Position numbers and translations under genes: made by a program. The notes under the pieces are model-generated. The model saw nothing but the letters and a program-made list of their open reading frames with translations. It was not told the DNA's origin and did not search any database. Below, piece after piece: positions 43,935-53,166 of a DNA stretch of 64,000 nt (positions within the stretch are counted from its first letter, which is position 1; each line of letters begins with the position of its first letter). This DNA is from Natronobeatus ordinarius (lineage in GTDB: Archaea > Halobacteriota > Halobacteria > Halobacteriales > Natrialbaceae): positions 3,844,001 to 3,908,000 of the forward strand of contig NZ_CP101456.1 of the NCBI RefSeq assembly GCF_024362485.1, written 5' to 3'.

Positions 43935-44071
43935 ACCCCCCCTACGACCGTCACACGAAAATAATTTGCCCCCTAATTCATCCAGGTGGCCACCCTCGTT
44001 CCGTCAGACGACAGGTACTCGCCGCTACAGAGTCAACTCGCGAAAGTCCGTAGAAATCGGATTTCCGACCG

Positions 44072-44419
44072 CTACTGGTAGGCGAGGTTCATGATCCACT
44101 GCGAGAAGGCGTCGCTGTTGGGATCGACCTCCTCCTCACCGATAAACGGCGAGAGCATGTCCCCCGCCATCAGCAGCGTGAAATCGAGGTCCCGCGCGGT
44201 GGGCGTGATGAAGTAGGTGTTGTGGCCCTTGTAGACCGTCTCCTCGCGGTCGACGAGCTCCTGTTCGACGAGCGACTCGACGATCCGGCTCCCCTTGCGT
44301 GAGGAGACGTCGAGCTCTTTCCAGAAGTCGCTCTGGTGGATCCCGCCGGTCTCACGAACCAGCTCGAGCCCGGCGCGTTCGTCCTCCGAGAGTGCTTCTT
44401 CGGCTGCGGTGACGCTCAC
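44072..44419 (-). CDS. Winged-helix transcriptional regulator
   Basis: A 115-residue wHTH protein. The DNA-binding part runs from AGLELVRETGGIHQSDFWKELDVSSRKGSRIVESLVEQELVDREE to the wing (TVYKGHNTYFITPT). The C-terminal 35 residues (LLMAGDMLSPFIGEEEVDPNSDAFSQWIMNLAYQ) are acidic and possibly a dimer tail. The GTG start at 44419 overlaps the stop of a 17-codon upstream frame (GTGA), which supports translational coupling. A GTG three codons upstream of 44419 is also possible. Target unknown. Confidence 0.8.
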   Translation of the reverse strand: MSVTAAEEALSEDERAGLELVRETGGIHQSDFWKELDVSSRKGSRIVESLVEQELVDREETVYKGHNTYFITPTARDLDFTLLMAGDMLSPFIGEEEVDPNSDAFSQWIMNLAYQ

Positions 44420-44469
44420 GCCGACCACCTCTCGTCGGTGCGCGTCGCTACCTGAAGGAGTGCGTCCAT
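44416..44469 (-). other. Short upstream reading frame overlapping the regulator start
   Basis: A 17-codon frame (MDALLQVATRTDERWSA) begins at ATG 44469, about 26 nt after a TTTTAA box (44500-44495). That fits the spacing for a leaderless transcript. Its TGA overlaps the GTG of the winged-helix gene. It could be a leader peptide that feeds ribosomes to the regulator gene. The TATA box overlaps the stop codon of the preceding NRDE gene. Confidence 0.4.
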
Positions 44470-44494
44470 GTCCCCCAGAATGGGGGCGAGGCGC

Positions 44495-45262
44495 TTAAAA
44501 CTGCCTTTCGACGTCGATTTCGTCCACCTGCTCGAGGGCGATCGGTTCGTAGCTCGTCCGACACGGCGGGCCGGCAGCGAACTCATACATCGAGTCGTTC
44601 CCGAGGGCGATCAGCGACGAGGAGCGCGTGCCGAAGCCGTCGCCATGGATGCAGACGCCGTACTCGTGGTCGCCGAGCACCGAGCCCGCCCGGTCGAGCC
44701 ACTCCCGGGTCCCCTCGCCGGGTTCGACCTCGAGTTCGCGGCGCACCGCCTGGGCGTTCTCCGCCTGTCGTTCGCCGGCCTCCTGCCGGCCCTCGGGGAT
44801 CGTGAACCGGCCGTCGAGCCCGACGTTGACCGCGACGTGGACGCCCGGCTCGAGGGCGACGCGCTCGAGTGTGCCGTCCCACTCGAGCCAGACGGCGTCG
44901 TCGGCGTCGGCGACCGCGAGGTTGAAACCGGCGTACTCGTACTCGCTCGTCGTCCGTTCGATCAGATCGACGGCCTCCCGCGCCGTCTCGCAGGCGAGGA
45001 CGTCGGCGACGAGCAGCCCGCGGGAGCGTTCCCCCGCCAGGTCCGCGTCGTTCCAGCGGTTCGTGATCCCGGCGAAGACGCCGTGCTCGTTGGTGCCGAT
45101 CCACGTCCCGCCGGCCTCGGCGTCCCGTGGTGCGATCACCAGCGGCTCGTCGCGGTAGACGCCCGGCGGCTCGGACGAACGCTCGAGCGCTTCGTCACGG
45201 TTGGCGGCGACGACGACCGGATACTCGTCGAACATCCGCCACGCGAGGGTGAGCGTGCACAC
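44495..45262 (-). CDS. NRDE (TANGO2-like) family protein
   Basis: A 255-residue protein of the NRDE family. The N-terminus reads V/M-CTLTLAWRMFDEYPVVVAANRDEALER, with the name-giving NRDE and a Cys at position 2 that resembles an Ntn-hydrolase nucleophile. It continues with GGTWIGTNEHGVFAGITNRWND and ends in a beta-rich domain (GFGTRSSSLIALG). Members are linked to heme or lipid handling in eukaryotes; the archaeal role is unknown. The GTG start at 45262 is chosen because it places Cys at position 2 as in the family. Confidence 0.8.
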   Translation of the reverse strand: MCTLTLAWRMFDEYPVVVAANRDEALERSSEPPGVYRDEPLVIAPRDAEAGGTWIGTNEHGVFAGITNRWNDADLAGERSRGLLVADVLACETAREAVDLIERTTSEYEYAGFNLAVADADDAVWLEWDGTLERVALEPGVHVAVNVGLDGRFTIPEGRQEAGERQAENAQAVRRELEVEPGEGTREWLDRAGSVLGDHEYGVCIHGDGFGTRSSSLIALGNDSMYEFAAGPPCRTSYEPIALEQVDEIDVERQF

Positions 45263-45439
45263 GACTCGAGAGAGGGACGCCGGTCGCTTAAGTCCGTCTT
45301 TCGATCGCAGCGCGTGGCCGCTCGAGGTGCGACGACCGCAGCCGATAGCGTTATTGGATCCGACGCTGAACACCGGATGTCCTTCTGTGGCCGGAGCGGC
45401 TGTGCCGGCCGGCCACCCCCCGTCAGCGGGCGACTACCC

Positions 45440-46362
45440 ATGAGAGACGAGATCGAACGGAGACTCGCGCGAGACGCCGATTCGTCCGCGACCTCCACGA
45501 CGTCCCACCGTATCGCGTTTACGAGGTTCGGCTCGACGGTCGTCGAGCCGTGCTGAAAGTCGACGACCACCCACGAGGACACGCCGCCGACGAGGGGCGC
45601 GTCCACGAGTACGTTGCGACCCACACGTCGGCGCCTGTCCCGGACGTGCTCGCCGTCGGCGCCGACCACTACCTGACGGCGTGGGACGACGCCCTCGCGA
45701 CGACGCCGGCGACGACCGACTCGAGGTGGGCGCGAGTCGCGGGTGACTGGCTCGCCACGCTCCACGCCGACACGGCCGGCGAGTTCGGGGGATTCGGCCG
45801 GCCCCGAGACGATGGCGACGCCCTCGCAGTCGACGCCCACGACGAGTGGATCGACGCGGCCCGAGAGCGCATTGCATCCCATCGCGAGTTCCTCGAGCGG
45901 GTCGGGCACGCCGACGTCGCCGACGCCGTCGATCGCTTCCTCGAGTGCCACCCGGGTGTCCTCGACGGGGCCGGCGAGCCCGTCCTCTGTCACGGGGACG
46001 TCCACCCCGAACACCTCGCCGGGTCCGACGGCGGGCGCGCGTCGGCGATCGACTTCGAACACGCCCTCGTCGCGCCGGCCGAGTACGACTACTGGCGGAC
46101 GGCGATGCCGTACCTCGAGGCGCCCGACGACGTCGACGACACCGTTTCACGGGCGTTCCGCGACGGATACGAAGCCGTCCGTCCGCTTCCCGACGGCCTC
46201 GGGCGCCGGAAGCCGATCTATCGCGTCGTGAACCTGGTCGCCTTCCTCGAGTCGCTGTACCTCCAGCGGCCAGTCGGCCCGGCGGAGCGGGAGCGACGCG
46301 GGGCGGTCATGCGGAAACTCGTGCTCGAGACGCTCGAGGAGCTCCGGGCGGCTGTCGGCTGA
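45440..46362 (+). pseudogene. Aminoglycoside phosphotransferase (APH)-family kinase, frameshifted
   Basis: The C-terminal part, about 270 residues, has APH features: AVLKVDDHPRGH (ATP lysine), VLCHGDVHPEHLAG (catalytic loop) and SAIDFEHALVAPAEYD (metal-binding DFE). The kinase sequence continues upstream of any start codon in this frame (VRDLHDVPPYRVYEVRLDGRR). A plausible N-terminus, MRDEIERRLARDAD from ATG 45440, lies in a different frame. One missing base near 45480 (GCC GA-TTC) would join them. Either the gene is inactivated or the base is a sequence error. If intact, it would be a small-molecule kinase of about 307 residues. Confidence 0.7.
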
Positions 46363-46408
46363 TCGTCGCGCGTCGCTCACGACGCCCCGTCGAGCCCCCG
46401 TCGTCGGG

Positions 46409-47206
46409 TCACTCGCCGACGAACTCTGGTTTCTCACCCGTGAAGAACGCCTCGTACCCTCGCCGGTAGTCCTCGCCGTGGGTCGCGGTCGCGATGGCGT
46501 CGGTCTCGGCGGCCAGCTGGTCGGCGAGCCCGCGCTCGAGGCTCCGGTTGATGAGGCGCTTCGTCGCTCCGTAGGCCCGGGTCGGCCCGCTCGCGAGCTG
46601 GCTCGAGACTGCCTCGAGCCGATCCTCAAACGAGTCGTCGGGGACGACCTCCGTCGCCAGTCCGAGTTCCACCGCGCGTTCGGGCGCAATCGGCTCGTCG
46701 AGCAGGGCGATCTCTCTGGCCCGGCGGACGCCGACGATCCGGGGGAGGTAGAAGGTCGAGCCGCCGTCGCCGGTGAGCCCGAGCCGGGAGTAGGCGTACT
46801 CGAGGCGGGCGTCCTCGTGACAGCACACCACGTCGCCGGAGAGGGTGAGGCTGAAGCCCGCGCCGGCGGCCACGCCGTTGACCCCGACGACGAGCGGCGC
46901 GTCCATCGTGTGGAACTCGAGGATGGCGTCGTGCAGCGTCGTCGCGAGCCGTCGGACGGTGGCGCCGTCGCGTTCGTCGCCCGCCCACGGGGCGATGTCG
47001 GCCCCGGCGCAGAACGCCCCACCTGAGCCGACGAGGGTGACACATCGAAGCGTCTCGTCCTCGGTGCAGGCGATGGCGAAGGCGTGTAGCTCGTCAGCGA
47101 GCCCCTGATTCAGTGCGTTGAGCTTGCTCTCGCTTTCGATCGTCGCGCGAACGACGTCGCCGTCGCGTTCGCACTCGAGCTGGTCGAATCGATCGTCGTC
47201 GATCAT
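46409..47206 (-). CDS. Enoyl-CoA hydratase/isomerase family protein
   Basis: A 265-residue crotonase-fold protein. It has the CoA oxyanion segment GSGGAFCAGADIAPW, GVNGVAAGAGFSLTLSGDVVC (second oxyanion) and ARLEYAYSRLGLTGDGGSTFYLPRIVG, with a C-terminal helix FFTGEKPEF. The Gly-Asp pair at the active site (LTGDGGS) fits an isomerase or a hydratase with a single acid. It is probably part of fatty-acid or aromatic acid breakdown, and is divergent from the acyl-CoA ligase gene. ATG 47206 is preferred to GTG 47212. Confidence 0.85.
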   Translation of the reverse strand: MIDDDRFDQLECERDGDVVRATIESESKLNALNQGLADELHAFAIACTEDETLRCVTLVGSGGAFCAGADIAPWAGDERDGATVRRLATTLHDAILEFHTMDAPLVVGVNGVAAGAGFSLTLSGDVVCCHEDARLEYAYSRLGLTGDGGSTFYLPRIVGVRRAREIALLDEPIAPERAVELGLATEVVPDDSFEDRLEAVSSQLASGPTRAYGATKRLINRSLERGLADQLAAETDAIATATHGEDYRRGYEAFFTGEKPEFVGE

Positions 47207-47262
47207 GCCCACTGGTTCCGGGGCCCGTACGATTATACTTGATTATCGACATTGATTCGAGT

Positions 47263-48804
47263 ATGCATCCCACGATCGGGGACACGCTCGAGTTGACCGC
47301 CAAGACGTATCCGGACCGAGAGGCGATCGTCTACCCGCGACGCGACCAGCACTGGACGTACGCCGAGTTCGACGAGAAGGTCAATCGGCTGGCGAACGCC
47401 CTCAGCGAGGCCGGAATCGAGAAGGGCGATCGCGTGGCGACGGTGCTCTACAACGGCTCGGAGATGGCGCTGACCGTCTACGCCTGCGCCAAACTCGGCG
47501 CCGTCTTCACGCCGCTGAACTTTCGGCTGCCCGCCGGCGAGATCGAGTACATCGTCAACGACGCCGGGGCGTCCGCGCTCGTCTTCGAGGCCGACACCCG
47601 CGAGGCTGTCGAGGGGGCCCGCCCCGAGCTGTCGACGGTCGAGACCTACCTCTACGTCGACGACGACGTGCCCGAGTACGCGGTGGACTTCTACGACGCC
47701 CTCGAGTCGGCCGATCCCTCTCGGCCCAACGTGGACGTACGCGAGGGCGACGCCTACGCGTTCATCTACACCTCCGGCACGACGGGCCGACCGAAGGGCG
47801 TCGTCCACGAGCACCGGAACATGATCGAGCACAGCCTGCTCTGCATCGCCGAGATGGACATCACCCGCCACGACGTCGGGCTCTCGATCCTCCCGCTGTA
47901 CCACTGCGCCGAACTCCACGCCATGCTGTTCACCCGCGTCCACCGCGGAGCGACGACCGTGATCCAGCACGAGTTCGACCCGGCCGCCGCCCTCGAGGTG
48001 ATCGAGGCCTACGGCGTGACGATCCTCTTCGCCGCCCCGACGGCCTGGAACGCCCTCGCGAAGACCGCCGCCGAACTGGACGTCGACACCGCTTCGCTGC
48101 GCATCGGCCTCTACGGCGCCGCGCCGATGCCCGAGCGAGTGCTCGAGGAGTGCATGGACCACCTCTGTGAGGAGTACGTCCAGGCCTACGGCATGACCGA
48201 GATCGGTCCCTGTGGGGTGTTCCAGCCGCCCGAAGATCAGCTCCCGAAGCTCGGCTGTGCGGGCCTGCCGGCGCTCAACCACGACCTGCGGATCGTCGAG
48301 CCCGACGCCGATCCCGACGAGACGCTCGAGCAGGGAGAAGTTGGCGAGATCCTCATCGCCGGCCCGTGTACGATGCGCGAGTACTGGAACCGGCCGGAGG
48401 CGACCGCTCGATCGCTGCGCGAGGCCGACGGGGCGGAGTGGTACTACACCGGCGACCTGGGCTACCTGGACGAGGACGGCTACCTCTACGTCGTCGACCG
48501 GAAAGACGACATGATCGTCTCCGGCGGGGAGAACGTCTACCCGGCGGAGGTCGAGGACGCGCTGTTCTCTCACCCGGACGTGGTCGAGGCGGCGGTCGTC
48601 GGCGAGCCGGACGAGGAGTGGGGCGAGCGCGTGGTCGCCTACGTCGTCGGCGACGCCACCGACGAGGAACTCGATTCGTTCCTCCGCGAGAGCGACCAGC
48701 TCGCGGACTTCAAGCGCCCCCGGGCGTACTCCTTCGTCGACGAGCTGCCGAAGAACCCCAGCGGGAAGGTCCAGAAGTTCAAGCTCCGCGAGGGGGCGGA
48801 GTGA
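47263..48804 (+). CDS. Acyl-CoA synthetase (AMP-forming), 4-coumarate/fatty-acid ligase type
   Basis: A 513-residue adenylating enzyme. The P-loop is FIYTSGTTGRPKGVVHEHRN, followed by QAYGMTEIGP, the ATP-site Asp in WYYTGDLGYLDEDGYLYVVDRKDDMIVSGGENV and the C-terminal adenylation lysine in PKNPSGKVQKFKLRE. It activates a carboxylic acid to its CoA thioester. Substrate unknown. Its neighbour on the opposite strand is a crotonase-family gene, so both may serve acyl-CoA oxidation. A GATTATACTT box upstream fits the start at 47263. Confidence 0.9.
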   Translation: MHPTIGDTLELTAKTYPDREAIVYPRRDQHWTYAEFDEKVNRLANALSEAGIEKGDRVATVLYNGSEMALTVYACAKLGAVFTPLNFRLPAGEIEYIVNDAGASALVFEADTREAVEGARPELSTVETYLYVDDDVPEYAVDFYDALESADPSRPNVDVREGDAYAFIYTSGTTGRPKGVVHEHRNMIEHSLLCIAEMDITRHDVGLSILPLYHCAELHAMLFTRVHRGATTVIQHEFDPAAALEVIEAYGVTILFAAPTAWNALAKTAAELDVDTASLRIGLYGAAPMPERVLEECMDHLCEEYVQAYGMTEIGPCGVFQPPEDQLPKLGCAGLPALNHDLRIVEPDADPDETLEQGEVGEILIAGPCTMREYWNRPEATARSLREADGAEWYYTGDLGYLDEDGYLYVVDRKDDMIVSGGENVYPAEVEDALFSHPDVVEAAVVGEPDEEWGERVVAYVVGDATDEELDSFLRESDQLADFKRPRAYSFVDELPKNPSGKVQKFKLREGAE

Positions 48805-48877
48805 CCGGCCGCCCGTCGGGCCGCCGTACGTTCAGTTTCACCGATACGTTCTTTTGTCACGCCCGCCAGCTACGACC

Positions 48878-49426
48878 GTGCAACTCGCAATCGTTTCCGA
48901 CACCCACGTCCCGGAGCGCGAGGAGGCGATCCCCGACTCGTTTCGGGAGCGAATCGCGGCCGCCGACCACACGATCCACGCCGGCGACTTCGAGACCCCG
49001 GACGTGCTCGCCGAGCTTCGAGAGCTGTCGTCGGAGCTGACCGCCGTCCACGGCAACGCCGACCCCGCCCGCATCGGGCTTCCCGCCGTCGCGGACGTCG
49101 CCCTCGAGGGCGTCACCTTCGTCGTCACCCACGGGACGATCAACCTGGTGGACGCGGCCGTCTACGGTCACGACGGGATGGTCATGCGCCGCGAGGACTG
49201 GCTGAACGCGATCGCCGACGTCGCCCGCGCACGCACTCGAGCGTGGGACGGCGAGGGGATCATCGGGATCGGCGGTCACACCCACCGGGTCGAGGACGCG
49301 ACTCACGAGGGCGTCCGCGTGCTCAACCCCGGCTCCGCGACGGGAGCGGACCCGGTCGACGTCGCGACCATGATGACCGTCGACGTAGACGACGGGGCGA
49401 TCGACGTGACCGTTCACGAGGCGTAG
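48878..49426 (+). CDS. YfcE/MJ0936-type metallophosphoesterase
   Basis: A 182-residue phosphodiesterase of the calcineurin fold. The metal-site motifs are IVSDTHVPE, HAGDFETPD, VHGNADP, VTHG and GGHTHR (H-x-H near residue 140). The GTG start at 48878 places SDTH at residue 6 (MQLAIVSDTH), as is usual. Enzymes of this group hydrolyse phosphodiesters, possibly 2',3'-cyclic nucleotides. It follows the acyl-CoA ligase on the same strand but is probably separate. Confidence 0.88.
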   Translation: MQLAIVSDTHVPEREEAIPDSFRERIAAADHTIHAGDFETPDVLAELRELSSELTAVHGNADPARIGLPAVADVALEGVTFVVTHGTINLVDAAVYGHDGMVMRREDWLNAIADVARARTRAWDGEGIIGIGGHTHRVEDATHEGVRVLNPGSATGADPVDVATMMTVDVDDGAIDVTVHEA

Positions 49427-49463
49427 CCCGCCTTCGATCCGCGATCACGCCCGCGACCGCCAA

Positions 49464-50993
49464 TCACGCCCGATTCGTCGCGTCGATCCCGTCGGCCTCG
49501 AGTCGCGCTTTCACCGCCTCGCGATCGACCGTTCCCGAGGGCGTCCGGGGAAGCTCGTCGGCGAACCCGACCGTCTTCGGCCGTTTGAACCCCGCGAGCC
49601 GGTCGTCACAGTGGGCGAGCAGGACCTCGAGCGACGGCACCCTGTCAGTGGGAACGACGAGCGCCGACACGCGTTCGCCCCACTCCGGGTCGGGGAGACC
49701 GACGACGGCCGCCGTCTCGATCCCGGGATGGGCGCACAGCGCCTCGACGACCTCGTCGGGGTCGACGTTCTCCCCGCCGGTGACGATCCGGTCGCTCAGC
49801 CGACTTCCCACCCACAGCCGGCCCGCCTCGTCGCGGTAGCCCGCGTCGCCCGTGTGGAGGCCGTGCTCACCGAAGGCGGCCGTAGTGTGCTCGTCGTCGA
49901 GGTAGCCCGGGGTCACCGTCGGCCCCGAGACGACGAGTTCGCCCGTCTCGCCGGGACCGACCGGCTCACCCGTCTCGTCGACGATCGTGACGTCAGTGAA
50001 CGCGAGCGGCCGGCCCACGGTCCCCGGATGGTCGGCCGCCTCCCCGGGCGTCGCCGTGGCGATCTGGGAGGCCGCCTCGGTCATCCCGTAGGTCGGACAG
50101 ACCGGGACGCCGCGCTCGCGGGCGCGCTCGAGTAACGCCTCGGTGGCCGGCGCCCCGCCGAGCAGGACGAATCGAAGCGTGTCGGGTGGGCTCCAGCCCG
50201 CCTCGAGCAGCCGCTCGAGGGTCGTCGGGACGAGCGAGACGCCCGTGATCGCGTGCTCGTCCATCGCGCGAGCCGTCTCCTCGGGGTCGAACGCCCGCTG
50301 GACGACGACGGCCGTGCCGTACAGCGCCGAGCGGACGACGGGGGCCAGCCCGCCCATGTGGTACATCGGGAGACAGCACAGCCACCGATCGTCGGGGGAG
50401 ACGCCGAGGCGGAACGCCGAGGCGGTCGCGCTCGAGACGAGGTTCCCGACCGAAAGCCGGACGATCTTCGGCGTCCCCGAGGTGCCGGAGGTGAACATGA
50501 GCAGTTGCGTTCGGGTTCGCTCGAGCAGCGCCGGCTCGACGGTTGTGGTCGACGACGATCGGTAGAGCGCGCGCACGCCGTCGCACTCGGGCTCGTCGAC
50601 CGAGTACACCGGTCGATCGGTGAGCTCGAGCGCCGCTCGTTCGGTGCTCGACTCGCAGACCACCGCCTCGAGGGCCGTTCGGTCGACCTTCGCGGCGAGT
50701 TCTGACGGCGTCTCGCGGAGATTCAGGGGGACGAGCGTCGATCCGGTTCGCATCGCGGCGAAAAAGAGACTCGCGAAGGCGGGCCGGGTGTCGATCAGGA
50801 CGCCGATTCGCCCGCCGTGGTGGTCGGCGAGCCCGGCTGCGGTGTGATCGACGTGGCGGCTGTACTCCCGGAAGCTCCAGCGATCGTCCGCGTCCGTCGC
50901 CGCGTCGGCGTCGATCAGCGCCACGTCGCCGGGCGTCGTTTTCGCCCGGTGAGTCACTAGGTCTCTCGTCGGCCAGTCGACTGGCGCCGACAT
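49464..50993 (-). CDS. menE: O-succinylbenzoate-CoA ligase
   Basis: A 509-residue AMP-forming ligase with FTSGTSGTPKIVRLS, CPTYGMTEAASQI, GLHTGDAGYRDEAGRLWVGSRLSDRIVTGGENV and LPRTPSGTVDRE. It makes O-succinylbenzoyl-CoA in menaquinone synthesis. The substrate assignment rests on its position: the start codon overlaps the menC stop (TAATG) and it is the last gene of the menA-menC-menE operon. Confidence 0.9.
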   Translation of the reverse strand: MSAPVDWPTRDLVTHRAKTTPGDVALIDADAATDADDRWSFREYSRHVDHTAAGLADHHGGRIGVLIDTRPAFASLFFAAMRTGSTLVPLNLRETPSELAAKVDRTALEAVVCESSTERAALELTDRPVYSVDEPECDGVRALYRSSSTTTVEPALLERTRTQLLMFTSGTSGTPKIVRLSVGNLVSSATASAFRLGVSPDDRWLCCLPMYHMGGLAPVVRSALYGTAVVVQRAFDPEETARAMDEHAITGVSLVPTTLERLLEAGWSPPDTLRFVLLGGAPATEALLERARERGVPVCPTYGMTEAASQIATATPGEAADHPGTVGRPLAFTDVTIVDETGEPVGPGETGELVVSGPTVTPGYLDDEHTTAAFGEHGLHTGDAGYRDEAGRLWVGSRLSDRIVTGGENVDPDEVVEALCAHPGIETAAVVGLPDPEWGERVSALVVPTDRVPSLEVLLAHCDDRLAGFKRPKTVGFADELPRTPSGTVDREAVKARLEADGIDATNRA

Positions 50994-52030
50994 TACTCGT
51001 CCCACACCCCCGAGACGCCGAGTCCCTTCGCCTGCGGGACGACGGCGGCTCCATCGGCGATGAGAACCGGGTCGGGCCCGAGGTCTTCTGCGAGCAGTTC
51101 GCCCGTCGCCAGCCCGCAGGCCGGGACGTCGGGGATCGACGCCGCGAGGTGGACCGCCGCCGTCCGGGCCACGACGCCGTCGACCGTCGTCGTCACGTAG
51201 GCCCCGATCCCGAGCTCCGATGCCCACGCCGCGAGTTCGCGGGCGACGCCGACGCCCCCGAGCGCCATCGGCTTCAGGACGATGGCGTCGGCCGCCTTCG
51301 CCTCGCTCACGGCGTCGATTCCGTGCTCGAGCACCCCCTCGTCGAGCGCGATGGCGACACCCCGGCCGCGCAGCTCCGCGTGGCCCTCGAGCGCGCCCGC
51401 CGGGAGCGGTTGCTCGACGATGGAGACGTCGAGGTCGTCGAACGCCTCGATCGCCTCCCGGGCCTCCTCGAAGGTCCACCCCCCGTTGGCGTCCGCGCGG
51501 AGTTCGACGTCGGGGCCGACCGCCTCGCGAACTCGACGCAGCCGTTCGACGTCCTCGGCGACGCTCCGGAGGCCAACTTTCAGCTTACAGCACGAAAAGC
51601 CCCGGTCGACGGCCTCACTCGCCGCCTCGGCGGACGCCTCCGGAGCGCCGTCGCCGATCGTCGCGTTCACGGGCACGCGGGCGACCCGCGACTCTGCACA
51701 CAGAAACTGGTAGAGCGGCATAGCCATCTCCTCTCCCTGGGCGTCCGCGAGCGCGAGCGTGACGCCGTGTCGGGCCGCCGACGTCTCGTCGAGCGCGCGT
51801 ACCGCATCCCCGACGTTTCCTACCTCGACGGCCTCGGCCGCCCGCCCGAGCGCCCGTTCGCACTCCTCGAGCGATTCGGTCCACCCCGGAAGCGGCGTCG
51901 CCTCGCCCAGCCCGACCACGCCATCCTCGGTCGCCCGGACGAGAAAGCCTTTGCGAGACTCGATCGTTCCCCCAGCGGTCTCGAGGGGGCGGGAAAGCGG
52001 GAGCGAGAACCGTCTGTACTCGAGTTTCAT
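50993..52030 (-). CDS. menC: O-succinylbenzoate synthase
   Basis: A 345-residue enolase-superfamily enzyme that dehydrates SHCHC to O-succinylbenzoate. The catalytic set is CCKLKVG (KxK), ELRADANGGW, VSIVEQPLP, ALDEGV and AIVLKPMALGG. The N-terminal capping domain begins [21 protein letters not shown]. It overlaps menA by four bases at its start and menE by one base at its end, so the three genes are coupled. Confidence 0.93.
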   Translation of the reverse strand: MKLEYRRFSLPLSRPLETAGGTIESRKGFLVRATEDGVVGLGEATPLPGWTESLEECERALGRAAEAVEVGNVGDAVRALDETSAARHGVTLALADAQGEEMAMPLYQFLCAESRVARVPVNATIGDGAPEASAEAASEAVDRGFSCCKLKVGLRSVAEDVERLRRVREAVGPDVELRADANGGWTFEEAREAIEAFDDLDVSIVEQPLPAGALEGHAELRGRGVAIALDEGVLEHGIDAVSEAKAADAIVLKPMALGGVGVARELAAWASELGIGAYVTTTVDGVVARTAAVHLAASIPDVPACGLATGELLAEDLGPDPVLIADGAAVVPQAKGLGVSGVWDE

Positions 52031-52971
52031 AGCACGAACCCCGCCGCGAACAGGACGGCGTACAGCGCGAGCAGTTTGCCGGTCTGCTCTAGGGCCGGGT
52101 TGAGCGCCTCGCCGTCGGTCCGGGTGCAGACCGTCCGGGCGACGAGAACGGCGTACGGCAGCGAGAGCAGGGGCGCGAGGACTGCCGGTGAGTAGCCCCA
52201 GACGAGGACGAACCACGGGGGAACGACGTAGGCGAGCCCGAGGAGCGAGACGTACTCGAGGCGGCTGACCCGGTAACCGAACCGAACGGCCAGCGTGTTC
52301 TTCCCGGCCTCGGCGTCGGTTTCCGTATCGCGGACGTTGTTGACGACGAGGATGGCCGTCGAGATTCCCGCGATGGGGAGGCTCGCGGCGAGGGCCTCCC
52401 AGGTTACGCTCCCCGGCGGGATCGACGTCGGGAACGGGCCTACGGGGGCAACGGCCGCGGCCTGGACGTAGAAGGTACCCATCACGGCGACCACCCCGAA
52501 GAAGACGAAGACGAACAGGTCGCCGAGGCCGTGGTAGCCGAGCGGATAGGGGCCGCCGGTGTAGGCCCACCCACAGAGGACGCTCACGAGGCCGATCACG
52601 AGGATCGGGAGGCCGCCGACGTAGACGAGGTAGGTGCCAGAGAGGATGGCGAGCCCGAAGGTGACGATCGTCGCGAGTTTCACCTGTTCGGGAGCGATCA
52701 GCCCCGACTGCGTGACGCGGGTGAACCCTTCCCTGTCGTCCGTGTCGGCGCCTTTCACCGCGTCGTAGTAGTCGTTCGCGAAGTTCGTCCCGATCTGGAT
52801 CAGCGCCGCTCCGACGAACGCGAACAGGGCCGCAAGCGGTGCGAACACGCCCTCGTGGACGGCGAGTCCCGTCCCCACGATCACGGGCGCGGCCGCCGCC
52901 GGCAGCGTCTGGGGCCGGGCGGCCATCAGCCACGCCTTCGTCCGTGAAACCTCGACCTCGACAGCCGTCAT
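52027..52971 (-). CDS. menA: 1,4-dihydroxy-2-naphthoate polyprenyltransferase
   Basis: A 314-residue UbiA-family membrane enzyme that adds the prenyl chain to dihydroxynaphthoate. The first Asp-rich motif is [20 protein letters not shown] and the second is [22 protein letters not shown]. About eight or nine membrane helices are visible, and the N-terminus [23 protein letters not shown] is typical of MenA. It is the first gene of the men operon on the minus strand. Confidence 0.95.
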   Translation of the reverse strand: MTAVEVEVSRTKAWLMAARPQTLPAAAAPVIVGTGLAVHEGVFAPLAALFAFVGAALIQIGTNFANDYYDAVKGADTDDREGFTRVTQSGLIAPEQVKLATIVTFGLAILSGTYLVYVGGLPILVIGLVSVLCGWAYTGGPYPLGYHGLGDLFVFVFFGVVAVMGTFYVQAAAVAPVGPFPTSIPPGSVTWEALAASLPIAGISTAILVVNNVRDTETDAEAGKNTLAVRFGYRVSRLEYVSLLGLAYVVPPWFVLVWGYSPAVLAPLLSLPYAVLVARTVCTRTDGEALNPALEQTGKLLALYAVLFAAGFVL

Positions 52972-53166
52972 TACTCGAGTATCCCACTCGAGGGAGTGTC
53001 AACGTTGGCATTGCGGCCGAGCGGTTCGTCGCTCAGACGGGCCGGCGGTCGGACGACTCGCCGACACGGACGTCGAATCGTTCCCGGAGTCGTCTGTTCG
53101 GTGACGTGATCGATTCCTAACTCATATGTGCGTCTCGGAGAAAGGGCCACCACTCTCTCGTTCAGT

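Noticed and set aside
46409-47206. Crotonase-family gene as menB (naphthoate synthase) near the men operon
   Set aside because: Its active-site segments look like a general enoyl-CoA hydratase/isomerase, and it is 2 kb away on a separate transcript from menE.
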